A stretch of 40,442 nt of DNA from Candidatus Limihabitans stercoravium (GCA_018715495.1 DVLO01000046.1:1-40442); one strand, 5' to 3'. Shown: positions 7,148 to 16,479, counted from the stretch's first letter. The notes: generated by a model not told the origin, from the sequence alone. Made by a program: numbers and translations.

Positions 7148-7762
7148 TCAATTTAATTTGTGAGAATTGAGATAGCAATCAACGGTTTCGTTTCCGACAA
7201 ACATTTCCGTCTTGACAATACTGTCCGGCTCAAAATTTAATGTTGAAAACAGTTTGTCGGGACGCACATTGTCGTTGCCACAGGCAAGATTGAGTTTTAA
7301 AGTGTCCGCATCCACTACTGTAACGGAAAAAATTCTTGCCGAAACATCCTTTATCTTGTCGCCGTCCTTACCCGACTGTACAATATTGAAAGGTTGTGAC
7401 TGCAATCGGGTGTGTAAGTCAGCAACCCCTTTACCCTTGACAATGTAATCAGCTGACGTCACCGCTGCAGCAAGATTGACATCTTCCGTTTCAATACATT
7501 CAACAAATCTTATGCCTGGAGCGGAAACACTGTTGAGTTTGTCAAGGTCGCATGACTTTCCTTTTGTTCCAACGTATTCACAAGTGCTTTCGCAACCAAG
7601 ACCCAACGCAGGGGAAAAGTACAAATCCATGTGAGGATTGTAACCTTGCGAATAAGTCACATCCGCCTTGGCACGACGGAAAGTGCGCATCAATGTGCGC
7701 AGCGTGTCGACATGACCTGCAAGATTGGCAGGATACATTTTAATGTATTTGTAAATTATCAT
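7148..7762 (-). CDS. DUF2344 / TIGR03936 radical-SAM-linked protein
   Basis: 204 residues. The pattern YKYIKMYPANLAGHVDTLRT, RRAKADVTYSQGYNPHMDLY and SPALGLGCES is characteristic of the DUF2344 family, which is fused to or placed directly after the TIGR03960 radical SAM protein. It starts one base after the stop of that gene (TAA-C-ATG), so the two are translationally coupled. Function unknown; in many Clostridia the pair sits before ribonuclease G (rng) and ribosomal protein genes, which are absent here. Last gene of the leftward operon. Confidence 0.9.
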   Translation of the reverse strand: MIIYKYIKMYPANLAGHVDTLRTLMRTFRRAKADVTYSQGYNPHMDLYFSPALGLGCESTCEYVGTKGKSCDLDKLNSVSAPGIRFVECIETEDVNLAAAVTSADYIVKGKGVADLHTRLQSQPFNIVQSGKDGDKIKDVSARIFSVTVVDADTLKLNLACGNDNVRPDKLFSTLNFEPDSIVKTEMFVGNETVDCYLNSHKLN

Positions 7763-7763
7763 G

Positions 7764-9566
7764 TTACTTCACCGCCTTGGCATTGCCGTGTGTTGTATGA
7801 CAAAAACCTTTCTTGTGCAAGCCGCACCCGTTACATTGGACTGTACATGATGGCGTTGTCTTACATTCATACGCCTTGTTGCGTTCACGCACCAGGAAAC
7901 TCTTGTCCACACCTACATCTACAAAGTCCCACGGCAAAATGTCGTCAACACTTTTAGCGCCTACAATCTTGTTGATGTCCACGCCGCACTTTTCGAAAGC
8001 GTCGAAATACGCCTGGCTCTTGAAATGTTCCGACCATGCGTCAAACTTGGCACCGTTGTTGAATGCTTCCACCATTGCATCGGCAACGCTTCTGCCACCA
8101 CGTGCAAGAACTGCCTCAAGCAGTGAACAGTCGTAATCATTGTAGGCAAATTGAATACCCTTAGAACGGCACTTTTCACGCAGGAAGTTGAGCTTGTTTT
8201 CAACATTTTCACGGCTGTCAAATGCTTCCCACTGGAAGGGAGTAAATGGTTTGGGTATAAATGTCGAACAGGATACGCTGAGACGCAACGGTTTCTTGGA
8301 AACCTTGGTACGTGAGTAAAGTGCCTTTACCCTGCAGGCAAGATGGAAAATTCCTTCGACATCTTCCATTGTTTCGGTAGGCAGACCTATCATAAAATAC
8401 AACTTGACCGACGAATAGCCCTGTTTAAATGCCTCTTCGATGGTTGTCATAATGTTGTCGTCAGTGATATTTTTGTTGATTACGTCCCTTAGCCTTTGCG
8501 TTCCTGTCTCAGGTGCAAATGTCAGTGAGCTGAGACGGTTTCCCGCAGCAAATCCACCCTTGAATGTGTCAAGACGCAGGCTGGGCAAGTTGAGCTTTAC
8601 ATTGTTTTGCTTTGCGTAGGGCAACAGCTGTTCAAGCAGACAGCTAAGTCCACTGTAATCGCCTGTTGAAAGACTGTTCAAAGACAATTCGTTGTATCCG
8701 GTATTTTCAAGCAGACTCTTGCACAACTCAAATACACGATCTGCATTGCGTTCACGCACAGGACGGTAGATGATACCGGCCTGGCAGAAACGACATCCGT
8801 TTGCACAGCCACGGAACAGTTCCAATACAGCACGATCATGAACAACTTCCATTCCCGGCACCCACTGCTTGTCGGAGGTGAATGTTGTGTTCATGTCCGC
8901 TTCGATGTTGCGCACCACCTTGCCTTCAGGCATGTGTTTGACAACATCTCCGTCGTACACAATATTCCACAGTGAAGGAACATAGATGCAACTGTAATTT
9001 TGGGCAACGTACTGCAAAAATTCGCTCTTTTTGATGCCCTTCATTTTTCTGTAATCGGCAAGAATTTTCGGCCAGGGACTTTCGCCTTCACCTACAAATA
9101 TCATGTCGAAAAACTTGTACATTGGTTCCATGTTTACAGCACACGGACCACCAGCAACAATTATCGGGAAATCTTCGCCACGTTCTTGTGAAGTAAACGG
9201 CATACCTGCCAACTTCATCATGTAAAAGAAGTTAGAGTAGCACATTTCGTACTGCATGGAAAATCCCACAAAGTCGAACTGTGACAATGGCGTCTTGGTT
9301 TCTAACGAACACAGAGTCTGATTGTTACTCTTTAGATAATCGGCGTAGTCTTCCCATGGTGCAAAGCAACGTTCACACACAACACCTTCCTGTTGATTGA
9401 ACAGGTAATACAAAATGCGTATGCCCAGATTGGACATACCCACTTCGTAGCTGTCTGATACGCACATGCAGAAACGCACGTCGCACTGTTTATTTAAATC
9501 GGGCAAGCCGTACTCTCCGCCGCTGTATTGGTAGGGCTTCTGCACGGCATTGTAAAGTTGTTTCAC
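7764..9566 (-). CDS. B12-binding-domain radical SAM protein, TIGR03960 family
   Basis: 600 residues. Residues about 25-200 form a degenerate cobalamin-binding domain (SDSYEVGMSNLGIRILYYLF, VGFSMQYEMCYSN, VAGGPCAVN). The radical SAM core follows, with the 4Fe-4S ligands C254, C258 and C261 in FRGCANGCRFC, then LSLNSLSTGDYSGL and a TIM-barrel half ending near 480. The C-terminus has a small Cys cluster (CTVQCNGCGLHKKGFC) that could hold another metal site. GTG start, chosen because AAGGAG precedes it by 7 bases. Substrate unknown; inferred to act with the downstream DUF2344 protein, possibly on RNA or ribosomal substrates. Confidence 0.9.
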   Translation of the reverse strand: MKQLYNAVQKPYQYSGGEYGLPDLNKQCDVRFCMCVSDSYEVGMSNLGIRILYYLFNQQEGVVCERCFAPWEDYADYLKSNNQTLCSLETKTPLSQFDFVGFSMQYEMCYSNFFYMMKLAGMPFTSQERGEDFPIIVAGGPCAVNMEPMYKFFDMIFVGEGESPWPKILADYRKMKGIKKSEFLQYVAQNYSCIYVPSLWNIVYDGDVVKHMPEGKVVRNIEADMNTTFTSDKQWVPGMEVVHDRAVLELFRGCANGCRFCQAGIIYRPVRERNADRVFELCKSLLENTGYNELSLNSLSTGDYSGLSCLLEQLLPYAKQNNVKLNLPSLRLDTFKGGFAAGNRLSSLTFAPETGTQRLRDVINKNITDDNIMTTIEEAFKQGYSSVKLYFMIGLPTETMEDVEGIFHLACRVKALYSRTKVSKKPLRLSVSCSTFIPKPFTPFQWEAFDSRENVENKLNFLREKCRSKGIQFAYNDYDCSLLEAVLARGGRSVADAMVEAFNNGAKFDAWSEHFKSQAYFDAFEKCGVDINKIVGAKSVDDILPWDFVDVGVDKSFLVRERNKAYECKTTPSCTVQCNGCGLHKKGFCHTTHGNAKAVK

Positions 9567-9578
9567 TGTAAAGCTCCT

Positions 9579-10835
9579 TTACTCCTTGACCATGGTCGCA
9601 ACCAATGTGCCTACCATGTTGAGTTCTTCCCCTTGCAAAATCTTGTACTGAATCTTGCGTGGATTGAGAATACCGTCAAGATACTTTTCGAAATTACTTC
9701 TGAATCCTGTCAGCTTGAAGAAAGTTGTTCCTTCGGCAACAATAGCAACAGGGTCACCCTTGGGCTGACAAACACGCAACGCAACAGCACCGTTTACTAC
9801 AGCACACAGACGTGCGGAACGGTCAATCAATTCACGCAGCATTTCCTTTGCCGTTGTACGGTCTTCGGTGCAACCGAACATGTTGTACAGTTTGTCTTCG
9901 TCCCCTGAAAGAAATGCCGAAACATCCTTCAAGTCAAAGGGTTCAAGGTTAGCGGATTGATTGTATCCCACTTCCTTACCGAATCCTTCCAGGCAAAGAT
10001 ACATTATATCTGCAAGATACTTGCCGCTGATCATCTTTTCAAGCAATTGAAGATCAGGGTTTTCGGTGCGGTCTGCAACAATCTTGTCGTAGTCGCCCTG
10101 TGTAACACCGTCGAAATTGCCTCCTTCGATGTTGATGATCATCTTGCCTTCTTCAAGGTCTTTTACCTTAGTAATGTTTTTGGTGTCTTCAATATAGCAA
10201 AGATTCATTCCCGTACCGAAAATAAATCCGATGTAGGATTGAAATTTTTGCTGATTGTTATTTACTGCCACACCGCCAAGCAGTGTAGCAACTGTGTCAT
10301 TGAGAATTACAATGTTTCTCTTGGTATCGTCAATCTTGTAGATGGCGTCCAATGTGCAACGGCCTACACGTGTGCCCAGCACTTCGGGAGCCTTTACTTC
10401 CTTAGCAAACAACTTGACAGTTCCGTCAACATCTTTGTCCATGTCTACCTGGTAGGAAAAACAAAAACCGATGTCACCCGACTTGTCAAGAAGACGTTTC
10501 ACATTGTCAGCAATTGCATTGTAAAATTCTTCCTTGCCAAGTACCCTGTCCGATGCGGGCATCTTGGTTTTTTCCATGTCTTCCAGCACAACCTTTGTTC
10601 CGTCAAAGTAACCTACTGCACTGCGAAAATTTGTACCGCCTGCATCAATAAGTAACTTGCGCTTACCTACAGAAATCTTGTCCGCAACATTGAGGTAAGT
10701 CGGAATCATCGGCAAGCAGCCCTTTCCTTTCAAGCCTTCTTCCATCTTTTCCTGAAATGCCTTGATGAGTTGGTCAATGTCTATCTGAGAGGTAGCCTGG
10801 TTGTGACTACGCAAAAACTTCTCTACTGGTGTCAT
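9579..10835 (-). CDS. Eukaryotic-type hexokinase (hexokinase_1/hexokinase_2 fold)
   Basis: 418 residues, full length for a single-unit hexokinase. Motifs in order: phosphate-1 LLIDAGGTNFRSAVGYF (about 61-77), sugar-site ILNDTVATLLGG with catalytic Asp (about 177-188), FIFGTGMNLCYIED, NIEGGNFDGVTQGDYD in place of the usual N-x-E-W-G-A-F, and a C-terminal adenosine region VAIVAEGTTFFK. It phosphorylates glucose or a related hexose with ATP in the cytoplasm. Most bacteria use ROK or Glk glucokinases; this type occurs sporadically in anaerobes. Its ATG overlaps the exonuclease stop (ATGA) with GGAGG before it. Confidence 0.9.
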   Translation of the reverse strand: MTPVEKFLRSHNQATSQIDIDQLIKAFQEKMEEGLKGKGCLPMIPTYLNVADKISVGKRKLLIDAGGTNFRSAVGYFDGTKVVLEDMEKTKMPASDRVLGKEEFYNAIADNVKRLLDKSGDIGFCFSYQVDMDKDVDGTVKLFAKEVKAPEVLGTRVGRCTLDAIYKIDDTKRNIVILNDTVATLLGGVAVNNNQQKFQSYIGFIFGTGMNLCYIEDTKNITKVKDLEEGKMIINIEGGNFDGVTQGDYDKIVADRTENPDLQLLEKMISGKYLADIMYLCLEGFGKEVGYNQSANLEPFDLKDVSAFLSGDEDKLYNMFGCTEDRTTAKEMLRELIDRSARLCAVVNGAVALRVCQPKGDPVAIVAEGTTFFKLTGFRSNFEKYLDGILNPRKIQYKILQGEELNMVGTLVATMVKE

Positions 10836-11776
10836 TGTTGAACCTCCGTCAAAATGTTGTCTGTATTGTACTGCGTGACAAGTCCTTGTTTAGTGAGTTC
10901 ATCAACACGTCTTTGCCTCAATAAATCCTGAGAGGTAGGAGTGTCGGTGTTAACAAAACAGTTGCACTTGCTGAGTTTAGTAGTATATTTACCGCCGTTG
11001 GAAACAATCGCATAAAGCACTTTATATAGCAACGGGCTGTCAGACATTTCAAGCGAACGTGCCAAAGCGTAGCTTTTTCCGACAAGAGCTTTTCCCACTA
11101 CCTTTACGCCCTTGCAATATTCCTTGATGCGATCCACCTGCTTTTTAAATTCCGATCGCTTGCTTTTCTGTCCGTCAAGGCTTACACTACGTACAATTTC
11201 GAAATTTTCGTTGCTTCCCATCCGTACCTGATATTTATCAAGCAACTGCAATGGCGTAAGACCGTCCGAACAAAGATACTTCATTGTCATCATTGACATC
11301 CATGCGTCGTCTTCGGAATTGTGTTCGTTGTATTCCAATTCCAGTTCTGCTGCGATCTTGTACAATGCCTTTACGTCCTTTTCCCCCTTGTGCAGGCGAT
11401 AAAGCAACTGAGAACACAGAAACTTAAATTCGATACAAGGCAACTTATATCTTTCGCATGCTGCATTGAGCATACGCACATCGGAATCCACTGCATGCCC
11501 GAAAACCAACGTGTCAGGATCAGTCAACAAATCCCTGACCTTGTTGTAAACCTGAGAAAAATCAGGGGAATTGTCCAACAATTCTTTGTCAAGATGCAAG
11601 TCAATTCCTATGTTTTTTCTTGTGCCGTTCAGGTTGTATTTGGTACGTGGATTTATCCATATGTTTTCTCTGCTGAGAATGTTGAAGTCAGTGTCGGCAA
11701 TTACAATCCCTATACTGCATATGCTGGATGGTTGGTAGCCGTTTGCCGCTTCAATGTCAAATGCTAAATACTTCAT
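10832..11776 (-). CDS. DEDDh 3'-5' exonuclease (DnaQ/epsilon-like) with C-terminal extension
   Basis: 314 residues. Exo I motif is FDIEAANGY (D7, E9), Exo II is LVFGHAVDSDVRML, Exo III is EYNEHNSEDDAWMS with the His-x4-Asp arrangement, so the catalytic set is complete within the first 165 residues. Residues about 225-285 (VVGKALVGKSYALARS ... IVSNGGKYTTKLSKCNCFV) resemble a worn BRCT domain, as seen in other clostridial DnaQ-BRCT proteins. Removes 3' nucleotides from DNA or RNA; precise role unknown. First gene of the operon, with promoter and SD AAGGAAG. Usual start ATG at 11776. Confidence 0.85.
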   Translation of the reverse strand: MKYLAFDIEAANGYQPSSICSIGIVIADTDFNILSRENIWINPRTKYNLNGTRKNIGIDLHLDKELLDNSPDFSQVYNKVRDLLTDPDTLVFGHAVDSDVRMLNAACERYKLPCIEFKFLCSQLLYRLHKGEKDVKALYKIAAELELEYNEHNSEDDAWMSMMTMKYLCSDGLTPLQLLDKYQVRMGSNENFEIVRSVSLDGQKSKRSEFKKQVDRIKEYCKGVKVVGKALVGKSYALARSLEMSDSPLLYKVLYAIVSNGGKYTTKLSKCNCFVNTDTPTSQDLLRQRRVDELTKQGLVTQYNTDNILTEVQQ

Positions 11777-11800
11777 TTTACTTCCTTTTTAACCTATTTA

Positions 11801-11829
11801 ACTTTACCAAAAATTTACGTCTTTTGCAA
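11801..11829 (-). promoter_or_regulatory. Promoter of the exonuclease-hexokinase-radical SAM operon
   Basis: Minus strand: TTGCAA, 17 bases, TAAAGT, 25 bases upstream of the exonuclease ATG. Confidence 0.55.
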
Positions 11830-11909
11830 GCAAATATATAAAAATGTGGTAGAAATTTGCATTTACTCTCACCGACAAACTACAAAATTACCGAACTTGT
11901 ATACAACAG

Positions 11910-11934
11910 AAAAGCCGATTGGTAAATCGGCTTT
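11910..11934 (-). terminator. Terminator of the ABC exporter gene
   Basis: AAAGCCGAT pairs with ATCGGCTTT around six bases, four T follow on the minus strand. It begins 4 bases after the exporter stop codon. Confidence 0.65.
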
Positions 11935-11937
11935 CCG

Positions 11938-13677
11938 TCATGCAAATTGTTCAAGTTTTTTAAATTCCTTTTTGTTGAGCTGTGCGTAGAAACCGTCCTT
12001 TTTAACAAGTTCTTCATGTGTTCCACGTTCGGTAATTCCGTCCTTGGTGACAACAAGTATTTCCGTTGCGTTCTTGATTGTCGACAGTCTGTGCGCAACT
12101 ACAATTGTCGTACGTCCTTTAGACAACTCTTCCAGAGACTGCTGAATCATCATTTCGGTAATGTTGTCAAGTGCACTTGTAGCTTCGTCCAGTATAAGTA
12201 TGGGCGGATTTTTCAAAAAGGCTCTTGCAATACTGATACGCTGTTTCTGTCCACCGCTGAGTTTTACCCCACGTTCGCCCACTTCGGTATCGTATCCCAT
12301 TGGCAGAGTCATTATGTAATCGTGGATATTTGCCTTACGTGCAGCGTCAATTATTTCTTCTTCCGTTGCGTCAAGGTTGCCGTAAGCAATGTTTTCACGT
12401 ATTGTTCCGCCAAAAAGGAATACATCCTGCGCAACAATACCGATGTTTTTACGCAAACTCAGCCGTGACATATCCTTGATGTCAATGCCGTCAATTGTGA
12501 TACTGCCGCTTTCCAATTCGTAAAACCTTGGAATCAAGTGGCACATTGTAGTCTTACCGCCACCGCTTGGACCTACAAGCGCAACTGTTGTGGATTTTTT
12601 AATATCGAACGACAGATTGTCAAGTACAAGTTCGTCCCCCTTGGCGCCGCTGTATCGGAAAGAAACATTATTGAAACTGATGTCACCCTGTAATTTGTCA
12701 ACATCAATAGCGTTGGGATTTTCGTCTTCAATGGGTTGACACATGATTTCATCAAAACGATGAAAACCTGTCATGCCGCTTTGTATACTTTCAAAAATTG
12801 CCGTCAGCGTCCTGATGGGTGAAATTACCATAGCAACGTACAGAATGTATGATGTAAATTCGCCCGAATCAATTTGTCCGTAGTAGAAAAACAATCCTCC
12901 TGCAACAATCGCAACCAGGTACAGCAAATCGGAAAAGAACATCATTCCCGAACCGAATATACCCATTGACTTATAGGCCTTGCCACGGGCAATCTGGAAA
13001 CGCTTGTTGGCATCGTTAAACTTGTCAAGTTCGTGTTGAGAAGCTGTATAGGCACGGGACACCCTTATACCCGACACTGCCGATTCCACTTCCGAATTGA
13101 TTTCGCCTGTTTCCTTGCGCATTTCACGGAAAGTTTCCTTCATGTTGCGTCTGCGTGAAATTGCAAACCAGAACATGAAGGGAATGACTGCAAGCAGAAT
13201 CAACGACAGGTAAATGTTGATAAAACCAACAAGAATCAATGCACCTATAAGGGTGATACCGGACAGAAACAAATCTTCCGGGCCGTGATGGGCAAGTTCC
13301 GCAATTTCGTTGAGATCGTTGATGATTCTTGACATGATTGTGCCAGTCTTGTTTTCATCGAAATAGGAAAACGGAAGTTTCTGTATCTGGTAGAAGAAAT
13401 CCCTTCGCATGTCAGCCTGAATACGTACGCCCATGATGTGTCCCCAGTACTGAATGACGAAGTTTAAAAGTGCCTTGACAACATATATCAGCAACAACAC
13501 CACCGCCCACACGACAATGAGTTTCAAGTTACCGTTTGGTACGTAGTCATTTATGATATTTCCTGCAATACGTGGATAAAATAAGTTGCACGCAGCAACA
13601 AGTAATGCGCACAACATATCAATTGCAAACAGCCTTGTGTGCGGTTTGTAGTAGGAAAAAAACTTTCGTAACATCAT
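11938..13677 (-). CDS. ABC exporter half-transporter (MsbA/BmrA type)
   Basis: 579 residues. Residues 1-320 are six membrane helices of a type I exporter with coupling loops (FSYFDENKTGTIMSRIINDL). The nucleotide-binding domain has Walker A GPSGGGKTT, Q-loop IVAQDVFLFGGTIRENIAYG, signature LSGGQKQRISIARA, Walker B ILILDEATSALD and the H-loop AHRLSTI. Works as a homodimer or with a partner, exporting lipids, peptides or drugs; no partner gene is adjacent. Start ATG-ATG after AGAGGGTG; the second ATG is equally possible. Divergent from the DUF362 gene. Confidence 0.92.
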   Translation of the reverse strand: MMLRKFFSYYKPHTRLFAIDMLCALLVAACNLFYPRIAGNIINDYVPNGNLKLIVVWAVVLLLIYVVKALLNFVIQYWGHIMGVRIQADMRRDFFYQIQKLPFSYFDENKTGTIMSRIINDLNEIAELAHHGPEDLFLSGITLIGALILVGFINIYLSLILLAVIPFMFWFAISRRRNMKETFREMRKETGEINSEVESAVSGIRVSRAYTASQHELDKFNDANKRFQIARGKAYKSMGIFGSGMMFFSDLLYLVAIVAGGLFFYYGQIDSGEFTSYILYVAMVISPIRTLTAIFESIQSGMTGFHRFDEIMCQPIEDENPNAIDVDKLQGDISFNNVSFRYSGAKGDELVLDNLSFDIKKSTTVALVGPSGGGKTTMCHLIPRFYELESGSITIDGIDIKDMSRLSLRKNIGIVAQDVFLFGGTIRENIAYGNLDATEEEIIDAARKANIHDYIMTLPMGYDTEVGERGVKLSGGQKQRISIARAFLKNPPILILDEATSALDNITEMMIQQSLEELSKGRTTIVVAHRLSTIKNATEILVVTKDGITERGTHEELVKKDGFYAQLNKKEFKKLEQFA

Positions 13678-13700
13678 CTCACCCTCTTAATCTTTTGAAT

Positions 13701-13729
13701 ATTGTACATGCTTTTTATAAAACTGTCAA
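13701..13729 (-). promoter_or_regulatory. Promoter of the ABC exporter gene
   Basis: Minus strand: TTGACA, 17 bases, TACAAT, 24 bases before the ATG. Confidence 0.75.
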
Positions 13730-13801
13730 CAAGCACGAATTTGTGACATCACGAAGTACAATTTTACCGTATCGGAAATCACACACAACTTCCACAAAAA
13801 T

Positions 13802-13830
13802 TTGACAATATCAGCAACAACAATTATAAT
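13802..13830 (+). promoter_or_regulatory. Perfect consensus promoter of the DUF362 gene
   Basis: TTGACA and TATAAT exactly 17 bases apart. The -35 box overlaps a possible upstream TTG start of the following frame, which rules that start out. Confidence 0.85.
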
Positions 13831-13855
13831 ATACCCGAATAAAGGGAGGAACACT

Positions 13856-14962
13856 ATGTCAAAAGTTTACTTTACCGATATGCGTGTGCCATACGGCGGA
13901 CCTACAATACTTGAAAAATTGAAAAAATTGATAAAAAAAGCAGGCATTGCCAACATAGATATGAAGGGAAAATTTGTTGCAATAAAAATGCACTTCGGTG
14001 AACCAGGCAACATCGCTTACCTAAGACCGCATTTTGCACGTGCAGTTGCAGATGTGGTAAAAGAACTGGGCGGCCGTCCCTTCCTTGTGGACTGCAACAC
14101 TCTGTACACAGGGTTGCGCCACAACGGACTTGATCACCTGGACGCAGCTGAAATGAACGGTTTCAATTCAGTGACAACAGGTTGCCATGTAGTGATTGGC
14201 GACGGCATCAAGGGAACGGACGAAGTGGACATTCCCGTCAAGAACGGCAAACTCATTAAAAATGCTCACATCGGACGTGCAGTTGCAGACGCCGATATCA
14301 TCATTTCCCTTGCACACTTCAAGGGTCACGAAGGTGCAGGTTTCGGCGGAACACTGAAAAACCTTGGCATGGGATGTGGAAGTATTGCAGGCAAACGTGA
14401 CCAACACAGCGGCAGCAAGCCTCAGGTTGACCAATCGAAGTGTATCGGATGCAGAAAGTGCACCACTCAATGCAACCATTCCGCAATCAGTTTCATTGAC
14501 AACAAAGCAACAATCGACCATGGTAAATGTGCAGGTTGTGACAGATGTATGGGAATTTGCCCTGTTTCGGCAATTCAATTGATAGACGGCAATGCAAACG
14601 AAATACTCAACAAGAAGATTGTTGAATACGCACAAGCTGTTGTACAAGACAAGCCAAATTTCCACATCAATGTGGTAATGGACGTTTCGCCAAACTGTGA
14701 CTGCCACTGCGAAAATGATGGAATGATCATCCCAGACGTAGGAATGTTCTGTTCATTCGACCCCATTGCAATTGACGTAGCCTGTGCCGACATGTGCAAC
14801 AAGCAGCCAATCATTTCCAACAGTGCATTGGGTGAAGCAGAACACAAACACCACGACCATTTCTGCGACGTACATCCCGAAACAAACTGGCGTGTTCAGA
14901 TTACTCACGGCGAAGAAATCGGACTGGGAAGCAGTAAATACGAATTGGAAATAATGAGGTAA
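13856..14962 (+). CDS. DUF362 protein with 2x[4Fe-4S] ferredoxin domain
   Basis: 368 residues. The DUF362 part occupies residues about 1-190 and 240-360 (KMHFGEPGNIAYLRPHFARA; ISLAHFKGHEGAGFGGTLKN), and a bacterial ferredoxin is inserted at 195-240: C196-x2-C199-x2-C202-x3-C206 and C225-x2-C228-x2-C231-x3-C235. This is an electron-carrying iron-sulfur protein common in strict anaerobes; the reaction is not established. ATG chosen because GGGAGG lies 9 bases before it and the promoter -10 is only 25 bases upstream. Very strong promoter, short leader, single gene with its own terminator. Confidence 0.9.
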   Translation: MSKVYFTDMRVPYGGPTILEKLKKLIKKAGIANIDMKGKFVAIKMHFGEPGNIAYLRPHFARAVADVVKELGGRPFLVDCNTLYTGLRHNGLDHLDAAEMNGFNSVTTGCHVVIGDGIKGTDEVDIPVKNGKLIKNAHIGRAVADADIIISLAHFKGHEGAGFGGTLKNLGMGCGSIAGKRDQHSGSKPQVDQSKCIGCRKCTTQCNHSAISFIDNKATIDHGKCAGCDRCMGICPVSAIQLIDGNANEILNKKIVEYAQAVVQDKPNFHINVVMDVSPNCDCHCENDGMIIPDVGMFCSFDPIAIDVACADMCNKQPIISNSALGEAEHKHHDHFCDVHPETNWRVQITHGEEIGLGSSKYELEIMR

Positions 14963-15003
14963 AATCCCACTAGCGATACACAATTAAAACTTTATAAACG
15001 ACA

Positions 15004-15038
15004 AAAAAAATGTTTCACAAATTGTGAAACATTTTTTT
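15004..15038. terminator. Bidirectional terminator between DUF362 and ABC importer genes
   Basis: AATGTTTCAC pairs with GTGAAACATT around AAATT, flanked by A-run and T-run so that it works in both directions. Confidence 0.85.
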
Positions 15039-15043
15039 TAATT

Positions 15044-15733
15044 TCAATTCATCAAAGAATCGTACAATTCGTTGCGAACTTCGGCAGGTATTTCCGAAAG
15101 ACAACGTAGCTTTTTTGAAGGAGGCAACTGTGAAATCTGTTGAAGTTTTCCCTCCTTCAACACCACAATGTTGTCAGCAACCTGCAATGCCTCTTCAACA
15201 GAATGCGTCACATACAGCACAGTACGTGGGTTTCCCTCATGCAGATGTATTAAAAGTTTCAGCATCTTTGCAGTCAGTGCAATGTCAAGTGCCTGAAAAG
15301 GTTCGTCCATCAGCAACACTTCGGACGGAAAAACAAAGGCACGTGCCATAGAAACACGTTGTTTTTCCCCTCCCGACAGCGTGGACGGCAACCTCTTTTC
15401 CATTCCATCAAGACCCGCTGCCGACAGCATGTCGCTGACCAGTTGTTTTCTCAAAGTCTTCTCCTTGCAGTCGTTAAAAAGCACCAGTTCTACGTTGTCC
15501 GCAACGCTGATCTGTTCAATTAGGCATGGCGTCTGAAACATGTAGGCACATTTATATTTTTCCACTCCCGCTACAGCCGTAAGCCCGGCAACTACATTTA
15601 AGAGTGTTGATTTACCAACGCCTGAACGTCCAAGAATACAGGTAATTTTCCCTGAGGGAAAATCGTAAGAAAGGTTGTCAAGAACCGTATTGTCGTTGAA
15701 TCTTACGGTAACGTCACGTAAATTTACCGACAT
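15044..15733 (-). CDS. NitT/TauT-type ABC importer ATPase
   Basis: 229 residues. Walker A GRSGVGKST, signature LSGGEKQRVSMARA, Walker B VLLMDEPFQALD and H-loop VTHSVEEAL are all present. Start ATG at 15733 follows GGGGGTG and overlaps the last codons of the permease gene; the open frame continues upstream but lacks a ribosome site and would run through the permease. Powers the permease encoded before it. Last gene of the four-gene TM1266 operon. Confidence 0.9.
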   Translation of the reverse strand: MSVNLRDVTVRFNDNTVLDNLSYDFPSGKITCILGRSGVGKSTLLNVVAGLTAVAGVEKYKCAYMFQTPCLIEQISVADNVELVLFNDCKEKTLRKQLVSDMLSAAGLDGMEKRLPSTLSGGEKQRVSMARAFVFPSEVLLMDEPFQALDIALTAKMLKLLIHLHEGNPRTVLYVTHSVEEALQVADNIVVLKEGKLQQISQLPPSKKLRCLSEIPAEVRNELYDSLMN

Positions 15734-16479
15734 TTCGACACCCCCTTTTCTACACCCCACACTAGGAGTTTTACAATATAACCAAGAAACACTGCGACAA
15801 TGCTCCACGCAAGAAGTAATGCAATGTTTATGTCAAGTTTGGCTTCGAACATTTCCATTCCCATGCTGTTTGCCGTATAGGCTAGCACTTCTCCTGCAAT
15901 TACTACCTTGATTACCACAGGAAAAACTGCGGAAGTCTCTTTAGCAAGTTGCGGCAATATAGCAGGAATGTACATTCTGGTAATACGTCTTGTCCTGTCA
16001 ACATGATACACCTTGCACATGTCAGTGAGCTGCACGGAAATGTCCGTCACCTTGTTAAGCAAATTGCTGTACAGCAACGGAAAGGCAATGAGAAAGCATA
16101 CCAGTACAGGGCTGGACCTTGAATTGAGCCACACCAATGCAATGAGAATTACCGACATGGTAGGAAATGCTCTTAGCAACGCAATGATTGGAGCAAGAAT
16201 ACGCCCTACAGCAGGAAACACAGCAACAGTCAGCACAAGTACAAAGGCAATGACAATTGCCAATACAAACGCCAGAATACACCTCAACAGCGTATTGAAC
16301 ACTGCCGAATAAAATGCTGCACTACCCAAAAGGCTGAACATTTGTTGTAAAATCTGCCCTACCGTGGGAAACAGCAATGGTTTGTCCTGTGTTACAGCAA
16401 GTAAAGTCCACAGTAAAACGATTGCAATTACCCCCACTGCAACGTATATTAGATTGTAAATGAGTGATTTTTTAGTCAT
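15724..16479 (-). CDS. NitT/TauT-type ABC importer permease
   Basis: 251 residues with about six membrane helices and the BPD_transp_1 coupling motif region (ILRAFPTMSVILIALVWLNS and the EAA-like loop around VTDISVQLTDMCKVYHVDR). Closest in layout to SsuC/TauC/ThiX permeases. Overlaps the ATPase gene by 10 bases and follows the lipoprotein gene by 21. Start ATG has AAAAGGT five bases upstream. The substrate is not evident. Confidence 0.88.
   Translation of the reverse strand: MTKKSLIYNLIYVAVGVIAIVLLWTLLAVTQDKPLLFPTVGQILQQMFSLLGSAAFYSAVFNTLLRCILAFVLAIVIAFVLVLTVAVFPAVGRILAPIIALLRAFPTMSVILIALVWLNSRSSPVLVCFLIAFPLLYSNLLNKVTDISVQLTDMCKVYHVDRTRRITRMYIPAILPQLAKETSAVFPVVIKVVIAGEVLAYTANSMGMEMFEAKLDINIALLLAWSIVAVFLGYIVKLLVWGVEKGVSKCR

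Noticed and set aside
10832..11776. Replicative polymerase proofreading subunit (dnaQ) as a firm gene name
   Set aside because: The fold and active site fit, but the context (hexokinase, radical SAM) and BRCT-like tail do not identify a replisome subunit.
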